Below are positions 59,363 through 64,000 of a stretch of DNA of 64,000 nucleotides, in pieces; within the stretch, counting starts at the first letter, position 1, and each line of letters begins with the position of its first letter. The position numbers and the translations under genes were made by a program. Origin of the DNA: an uncultured Burkholderiales bacterium (GTDB lineage Bacteria; Pseudomonadota; Gammaproteobacteria; Burkholderiales; Burkholderiaceae_C). The notes beneath the pieces were generated by a model. That model did no database searches, was not told where the DNA came from, and worked only from the letters and a program-made list of their open reading frames with translations. The DNA lies in NCBI GenBank assembly GCA_903844825.1, contig CAIMVC010000409.1, positions 1 to 64,000 on the forward strand, written 5' to 3'.

Positions 59363-60109
59363 TGTGATCGTAAGGCTTGATCATCTCACTGGGTGGATGG
59401 CCGATGACGGCGGCTTATTTCAGGCTCGCAAGAAGGCCTGTGGCGGCGCGCCGTCGTTTTCCAGGCAGGGTGCTGTCGACTCCCTTTGAGTCGCAGCCCG
59501 GCCGCAGGGGTCTGGCTATACTTCGACCATCGCGAGACAAAATTCGGCTCCAGGCCGTGAGGTGATTCGGTTCATCCTATATCTCGCGATCCACCTACCC
59601 GACACCCGCTACCCGCTTTACCTTCCCGGGCTTGTGCCCGCGTGGGGCCTAAGTGCCCTGTCAGCTCATCCTACCGCTCGCTGACCATGACCCGCGCCTT
59701 GTTCTGTCAATCGGCCTTTGGGCATGCAATGGCAGATGGGCAGGCACCTTATTGCTTGATGGCTTGCGACTTCATTTGCGAGATCTTTTGCGAGATCTTG
59801 TACGAGAACAGTTCATTGGCAGAAATATGTTTTCTTCCAGAATTTTTGCGAGATCAAATGCCGGAATAAACGCCTTCTCCATCCGGAGCTGAATCTGGCA
59901 ACTCGACTGACATTGTTCGAAATGCTGTTCACAAAACCGGCTCGTCATGCCGCGCATCAGGTCAGAAACGCGAGATTGGTTTGTGGCAGCCCAGGGGCCC
60001 GAATTCATGGGTTGTTGCGCTGCGCAATGACGCAACTACCGGGTCGCCGTGACGCGCAGAGCTGCGCGGTTGCCGTGCAAGGCAATAAACATCAACCCAG
60101 CCCACGCCG
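59363..60109. other. Gene-poor, lower-GC stretch upstream of recC
   Basis: About 750 bases with no convincing gene. The middle (59700-59940) is AT-richer than the rest of the window. It has a tandem 12-base repeat TTTGCGAGATCT at 59775-59798 with a third partial copy at 59845-59855, and a 9-base inverted repeat ATCGCGAGA/TCTCGCGAT at 59529-59537 and 59582-59590. The recC promoter is probably at the left end. This looks like decayed mobile or transferred DNA, but no transposase is readable. Confidence 0.6.
59984..60031. repeat. Interspersed repeat, copy 3
   Basis: GGCAGCCCAGGGGCCCGAATTCATGG followed by a degenerate TTGTTGCGCTGCGCAATGACGC. It is nearly the same as copy 4 at 60400-60452, and the two flank the ATPase remnant in direct orientation. 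Confidence 0.75.
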
Positions 60110-60390
60110 TCACTTGCCTGCTTTTCGTGGTCCGTCCGGCACGGTGCGGCGCATGAACTGATCGAACAGCGGCACCGTGAAAGCGGTATCGCCGTGCGCA
60201 GGGCTGAAAATCATGCCTTTTTTGATCAGACTGGACCGAAGCGGTGGCACCAGCAGCAAGGGCAGCGGCTTGTTTTCGTGGGCCTCGATCCAAACGGCCT
60301 GATAGCCCTGCGCCACCGCCATGTCCCGAACCCGATTCAAAAGCGACGACACGGAATGCGGCAGCGACAAAAAAACCGTCGCTGCGAGGC
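60110..60390 (-). pseudogene. Internally deleted remnant of an AAA-family ATPase gene
   Basis: The reading frame contains SVSSLLNRVRDMAVAQGYQA then VWIEAHENKPLPLLLV, joined to PPLRSSLIKKGMIFSPAHGD and TAFTVPLFDQFMRR. From memory, the first part is near the N-terminus and the second at the extreme C-terminus of a family of about 400-residue bacterial AAA ATPases that contain a middle ATP-binding domain. Here the middle is missing, giving a short open frame without Walker motifs. The 5' end of the frame merges into a repeat. The family link is recalled, not computed. It is flanked by direct copies of an interspersed repeat. Confidence 0.5.
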
Positions 60391-60399
60391 CGCAGGCGG

Positions 60400-60452
60400 T
60401 GGCAGCCCAGGGGCACGAATTCATGGATTGCCGCGCTGCGCTCGCAAAGACG
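60400..60452. repeat. Interspersed repeat, copy 4
   Basis: GGCAGCCCAGGGGCACGAATTCATGG followed by ATTGCCGCGCTGCGCTCGCAAAGACGC. It is the best-preserved copy in the window. Short degenerate units of GATGCGCAAAGCTGTGCGTT-type sequence continue to about 60560. Confidence 0.75.
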
Positions 60453-60567
60453 CGGATACCCAGCCGCAATGATGCGCAAAGCTGTGCGTTACGACGACGC
60501 GCAATGCGGCGCGTTGTGGTGATGCGCCAAGCCGTGCGTTGCCAGGACCCGATGAATGCCGGGAGGT

Positions 60568-61338
60568 TCAGGCCTGCCGGTAGCGCAATGCCACGGCGTC
60601 GGCACCGGCGATGAGCAGGTGCTGGTCGGTGCCGACACCCACCAGGGTGGCACCACCGGCGAAGTAGTGATCGGCTTTGCCATCTGCAGCCAAAACGCCC
60701 GCGGCCTTGCCGGCGGCGCGGGCTGTCTTGAAGGCTTGCGCAATGGCCGCCTGCACGTCCGGATGGCCCGCATTGCCGCGGTGGCCCAGGCTAGCGGCGA
60801 GGTCGGACGGGCCGATGAAGACGGCGTCGACACCGGGGACGCGGCAGATGGCGTCCAGGTCGTCAAGCGCCTCGCGCGACTCGATTTGCAGGATCAGGCC
60901 AATTTCGTCGTTGGCGCGGGCCATATAGTCTTTGAAGCGCGTGTAGTTGCCGGCGCGTGTGCTGCCGGCAACGCCGCGCACGCCTTCCGGGGCAAAACGG
61001 GTAAAGGCCACGGCATCGCGGGCTTCGGCGGCGTTGCGGATGTTGGGCACCATGATGTTGGCAGCGCCCGCGTCAAGCACGCGCTTGATCCAGCCCATGT
61101 CCAAAATCGGCACCCGCACCACGGCCGCGGTGGGCGTGCCGCGTACCGACAGCAATTGCTGGCCCACGTCGTACAGGTCGGTGGGGCTGTGTTCCATGTC
61201 AAAGAGCAGCCAGTCAAAACCGGCATCGGCCAGCACCTCGGCAATTTGCTGGTGCGCAAACGTGACCCACAGGCCGACCTGGCGGCGGTTGTCGATCAGT
61301 GCTTTTTTAAAGGTATTGGTGGGCAGTGAGTTGTTCAT
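60568..61338 (-). CDS. HpcH/HpaI family aldolase
   Basis: 256 residues from the ATG at 61338 (MNNSLPTNTFKKALIDNRRQ). Motifs of the HpaI branch are complete: GLWVTFAHQQIAEVLADAGF, WLLFDMEHSPTDLYDV (metal and base region), VVRVPILDMGWIKRVLDAGA, IMVPNIRNAAEA and GVDAVFIGPSDLAASLG. These are class II pyruvate aldolases acting on 2-keto-4-hydroxy acids such as 4-hydroxy-2-oxo-heptanedioate. The gene reads leftward, 20 bases after the iron alcohol dehydrogenase stop. It differs from the partial aldolase at 1-428. Confidence 0.93.
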   Translation of the reverse strand: MNNSLPTNTFKKALIDNRRQVGLWVTFAHQQIAEVLADAGFDWLLFDMEHSPTDLYDVGQQLLSVRGTPTAAVVRVPILDMGWIKRVLDAGAANIMVPNIRNAAEARDAVAFTRFAPEGVRGVAGSTRAGNYTRFKDYMARANDEIGLILQIESREALDDLDAICRVPGVDAVFIGPSDLAASLGHRGNAGHPDVQAAIAQAFKTARAAGKAAGVLAADGKADHYFAGGATLVGVGTDQHLLIAGADAVALRYRQA

Positions 61339-61358
61339 GGCGTGGCTCGTAGAAAGGT

Positions 61359-62519
61359 TCAGATCAAGGCGGCGTAGATGTGGCGCATGTCTTCGCGCGT
61401 CATGGCTCGGGGGTTGTTGTCGAGCAACCGGGTGACTTTGGCCGCGCCATCGACCAGGCCTTCCAGGTCGTGCGGCGTGATGCCCAGGCTTTTGAGCGAA
61501 TCGGGAATGCCGAGGTCTCGATTGAGTTCGCGCAGGGCCTGCACAAAAACGGCTGCGGCGGCCTGGTCGTCCAGGCCTTGCACTGGCAAGGCCATGGCGC
61601 GCGCCATGGCGGCAAAGCGCAGCTCGCAGCCGACCTGGTTGAAGGCCATGACCGACGGCAGCAAGATGGCATTGGACAGGCCATGCGCCATACGGTACGT
61701 ACCCCCCAAGGGATAGGCCAGGGCATGCACGGCGGTGGTGCTGGAGGTGGCGATGCACACGCCGCCCCAGTAGGCGCCCATCAGCAGGTCTTCGCGGGCG
61801 GCAACGTCGTTGCCGTCTTGCACGGCTTTGCGGATGCTGCGCGCAATCAGCCGGATGGCCTCGAGCGCATACAGGTCGCTGAAGGCGTTGCCTTTTTTAG
61901 AGCAGTAGCACTCGATGGCATGGGTCAGTGCGTCCATGCCGGTCGATGCCGTCACATCCGGTGGCAGGCTGAGCGTGAGCAGTGGGTCGAGGATGACGGC
62001 GTCGGGCAGCAGGTAGGGGCTGACGATGCCGATTTTCAGCGCGTATTCGGGCACCAGAATGATGGAATTGGGCGTGGCTTCGGCCCCTGTGCCCGAGGTG
62101 GTGGGCACCATGATGTTGGGCAGGCCGCGGGAGGTGATCTCCACCTTTTTGGCCAGTACGTCGCGCAGGTCCAGGTTCTGCGCCAGCAGCACCGCCATGA
62201 TCTTGGCCACGTCCATGGCACTGCCGCCGCCGATGCCGACAACCAGGTCAAAGTCCCCGGCCGCGCGGGCCTGGGCTTCAATGGCCTGTACGTCGGCGAC
62301 GTCGGGTTCCGGCGGCGTGCTGGCGATCACGGTGACCGCCAGGCCTGCGGCTTCCAGGCTTTGGCGCGGCGCGTCCACCAGACGGGCCACGCTCTTGGTG
62401 GTGATGATCAGGACGCGTTGCGCGCGAAAGTAACGCGCCAGTTCCGTCAACGCGGACAAACTGCCCGCACCGGCATGCACGCGGCCGGGGTTGAGTAAAA
62501 GACAGGGGTTGGAATTCAT
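61359..62519 (-). CDS. Iron-containing alcohol dehydrogenase
   Basis: 386 residues from the ATG at 62519 (MNSNPCLLLNPGRVHAGAGS). Group III iron ADH features: NAD-binding VVGIGGGSAMDVAKI, MVPTTSGTGAEATPNSIILV, a metal ligand region in STGMDALTHAIECYCS and the His pair in AVHALAYPLGGTYRMAHGLS. NAD(P)-dependent reduction of an aldehyde, or oxidation of a hydroxy-acid, is expected; with the aldolase beside it, it may process the aldehyde released by retro-aldol cleavage. It lies between the sialidase-like and aldolase genes in a leftward catabolic operon. Confidence 0.94.
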   Translation of the reverse strand: MNSNPCLLLNPGRVHAGAGSLSALTELARYFRAQRVLIITTKSVARLVDAPRQSLEAAGLAVTVIASTPPEPDVADVQAIEAQARAAGDFDLVVGIGGGSAMDVAKIMAVLLAQNLDLRDVLAKKVEITSRGLPNIMVPTTSGTGAEATPNSIILVPEYALKIGIVSPYLLPDAVILDPLLTLSLPPDVTASTGMDALTHAIECYCSKKGNAFSDLYALEAIRLIARSIRKAVQDGNDVAAREDLLMGAYWGGVCIATSSTTAVHALAYPLGGTYRMAHGLSNAILLPSVMAFNQVGCELRFAAMARAMALPVQGLDDQAAAAVFVQALRELNRDLGIPDSLKSLGITPHDLEGLVDGAAKVTRLLDNNPRAMTREDMRHIYAALI

Positions 62520-62550
62520 ACGCTTGGTTTCAGGTCGACAAGTGACGTGC

Positions 62551-63744
62551 TCAGGCGCTTGCCGAATCCAGTCCATGCACCCAGTCCGGCATGACCCGTA
62601 CGTAACGGATGTGCTGACGAAACACGGTGTAGGCCAGGTGCAAGGCCCCATCGGCCGACTGAGTGATGGAGGGGTAGGAGTATTCGCGGTTGAGTCGCTG
62701 CTCGGAGTTGTTGCTCATGCACCAGCCGTCGCCGGTTTCCAGGTGGCGCTGCCAGGGCCAGGTCAGGCCGTCATCGACCGACAAGGCCAGCGTGAGCGGT
62801 GCACGCGGCGCGCCCCAGAAGGCTTGCGGCCGGGCGGCGGCATCGGCTACGGCCGCCGCTGGCTGGGCCGCCGGGGCATGCGCGTCGAGTTCATCGGTCA
62901 AGTCGTCATAAAGAGATTCACGGCGGCCGGTGGCGTCAGCGGCGCTGCTGGCGTTGAAGATCATGGCCAGCCGGCCATCGGCCAGGCGCAAGGCCTGAAT
63001 GGATGAGTTGTTATTGGGCAGCGGCGTGGCGCGTGGCGCCTGCCAGGTCAGCCCGCCATCGTCGCTGCGGGTCCGGTACACATGGTCAGCCCAGCGGCTG
63101 CGAAAGAACGCCAGCAGGCCGCCATCGCTGGCGGGCACGATGTTCATGTGCGCGCAGCCCAGGCTGCCCGGCACGTCAATGAGCTGCCACGAGTTGCCTT
63201 GATCGATCGAGCGCAGCAAGGCACTGTCGTCCAGACTGCCGTCCCAGGCTTTGCCCGGCACCGGCTTGCAGCGAAAAATTGGCAGCAACCAGCTGCCGTC
63301 GGCCTGGATGCGTAGGGGCTGGCGCACGAAGGTGCCTGCCGGCGCACCGGCCAGGTCGGCGGTCGGGCCCCAGCTCAGGCCGTTGTCGAGCGAAATGCGG
63401 CAGCGCGCCACCGAGGTGTCTTGATGGCCCGATGTTTGCGCGGTGTGCAGCAGCCACAGCTCACCGGCCGGCATCACGCACAAGAGCGGGTTTTGCTCGG
63501 ACCGGTCCGGGTCGCTCGAGAGCTGCACCGGCGCGCTCCATTGCGCGCTGCCCGGCGCCAGGCGCGACATGTACACGCAAATATCCGAGCGCCCCTCCAT
63601 CGAGCCGCCAAACCAGACGCAGGCCAGCGTGCCGTCGGTCAGTACCGTCAGGTTGGCTGCATGGGCTTGCACGCAAGGCGACGGCAGGTCGCTCACCAGA
63701 CGTGCGGCATCGTCTGCATGCGCCTGCAATAAGCCGCTGTTCAT
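62551..63744 (-). CDS. Sialidase-like (BNR-repeat beta-propeller) protein
   Basis: 397 residues, no signal peptide. The repeats [48 protein letters not shown] and [13 protein letters not shown] are Asp-box (SxDxGxxW) motifs of the six-bladed sialidase fold. In cytoplasmic bacterial members the substrate is often not sialic acid but another sugar acid. The ATG overlaps the stop of the PdxA-like gene by four bases (ATGA). The alcohol dehydrogenase and aldolase follow, so a sugar-acid breakdown pathway is plausible. Confidence 0.88.
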   Translation of the reverse strand: MNSGLLQAHADDAARLVSDLPSPCVQAHAANLTVLTDGTLACVWFGGSMEGRSDICVYMSRLAPGSAQWSAPVQLSSDPDRSEQNPLLCVMPAGELWLLHTAQTSGHQDTSVARCRISLDNGLSWGPTADLAGAPAGTFVRQPLRIQADGSWLLPIFRCKPVPGKAWDGSLDDSALLRSIDQGNSWQLIDVPGSLGCAHMNIVPASDGGLLAFFRSRWADHVYRTRSDDGGLTWQAPRATPLPNNNSSIQALRLADGRLAMIFNASSAADATGRRESLYDDLTDELDAHAPAAQPAAAVADAAARPQAFWGAPRAPLTLALSVDDGLTWPWQRHLETGDGWCMSNNSEQRLNREYSYPSITQSADGALHLAYTVFRQHIRYVRVMPDWVHGLDSASA

Positions 63745-64000
63745 GATGCGGCAGCGACCGTTGCCATGGCCGTGGCGCGTTGACCGGCGATCAGCTTGAA
63801 GGCGTATTCAGCGGCCTCGACCATGCTGTCGGCGTTGGCAATACCCTTGCCGGCGATGTCAAAGGCCGTGCCGTGGTCTACCGAGGTGCGCAAGATGGGC
63901 AAACCCAGCGTGATGTTGACGCCGCTGACGGATTGCCAGGTGCCGGTCGCCGGATCGATCTGAAAACCCAGCAGCTTGACCGGAATGTGGCCCTGGTCAT
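63741..64000 (-). CDS. PdxA-like dehydrogenase (partial, C-terminal end)
   Basis: The gene enters from the right edge; about 86 C-terminal codons are visible. The segment [15 protein letters not shown], then [20 protein letters not shown] and [13 protein letters not shown] match the C-terminal domain of 4-hydroxythreonine-4-phosphate dehydrogenase (PdxA). A stand-alone PdxA-like enzyme in a catabolic operon is often a PdxA2 or 4-phosphoerythronate/threonate dehydrogenase, not a vitamin B6 enzyme. Its stop overlaps the sialidase-like ATG. Confidence 0.9.
   Translation of the reverse strand, partial: DQGHIPVKLLGFQIDPATGTWQSVSGVNITLGLPILRTSVDHGTAFDIAGKGIANADSMVEAAEYAFKLIAGQRATAMATVAAAS

Noticed and set aside
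59653-59892. Small ORFs of 75-79 codons in the low-GC patch
   Set aside because: No family motif and no ribosome site; the frames run through the TTTGCGAGATCT repeats.

Overview
The window is GC-rich, densely coded DNA from a proteobacterium. Two Bug-type (tripartite tricarboxylate transporter) periplasmic binding proteins with no membrane subunits beside them, tartrate-dehydratase-type genes, and catabolic clusters built from HpcH/HpaI aldolases and amidohydrolases fit Burkholderiales, most likely Comamonadaceae. That placement is inferred from gene content only. No rRNA, tRNA, CRISPR array or intact insertion sequence was seen.

Layout. (1) 1-9105 holds two divergent catabolic operons. The leftward one runs ttdA-ttdB, Bug receptor, amidohydrolase, flavin reductase-like, HpcH aldolase. 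The rightward one runs lactonase-like amidohydrolase, SDR, Bug receptor, carboxymuconolactone decarboxylase-like, dimeric alpha/beta-barrel protein. (2) 9141-49603 is a 40-kb accessory block with almost no housekeeping genes. It has five transcription units. (2a) A leftward operon 22047-9141: vWA-TerD fusion, small acidic-tailed peptide, TerB-like protein, MvdC/MvdD-like ATP-grasp ligase, GNAT protein, membrane TrkA-N/RyR protein, unknown, PH-domain protein, beta-barrel, DUF4062-NTPase-TPR protein, unknown. (2b) A divergent rightward operon 22174-30193: secreted triple Cys-repeat protein, vWA, FHA-tailed kinase, PPP phosphatase, vWA, zinc-ribbon/coiled-coil/membrane/TPR protein, degenerate vWA, small unknown. 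(2c) A leftward LRR gene at 30443. (2d) A rightward operon 31743-36484: beta-sandwich DDDGD protein, LRR protein, MoxR ATPase, HExxH-vWA protein. (2e) A leftward operon 44177-36520: two unknowns, DNA-ligase-like nucleotidyltransferase, second DUF4062-NTPase. A 1087-residue LRR protein and a DUF4116-type protein follow. (3) 49701-59362 is recC-recB-recD. (4) 59363-60567 is gene-poor and holds interspersed repeats and what looks like a deletion remnant of an AAA ATPase. (5) 60568-64000 is a second leftward catabolic operon: PdxA-like (partial), sialidase-like, iron alcohol dehydrogenase, HpcH/HpaI aldolase.

Reading of the block. TerB, TerD and vWA (TerY-like) modules with a kinase and a phosphatase are the hallmark of Ter-type chemical-stress systems. 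The RyR-TrkA protein, the DUF4062-STAND-like NTPases with TPR or propeller-like tails, the LRR proteins and the MoxR-vWA pair are typical of conflict or stress sensing. The most unusual part is a candidate graspetide cassette (precursor, ATP-grasp, GNAT) inside the Ter-like operon. I infer that the five units form one regulated stress or defence system, with the kinase/phosphatase pair as a switch, vWA/TerD/LRR proteins as scaffolds, and the ligase-like enzyme, peptide ligase and NTPases as possible effectors. None of this has been tested.
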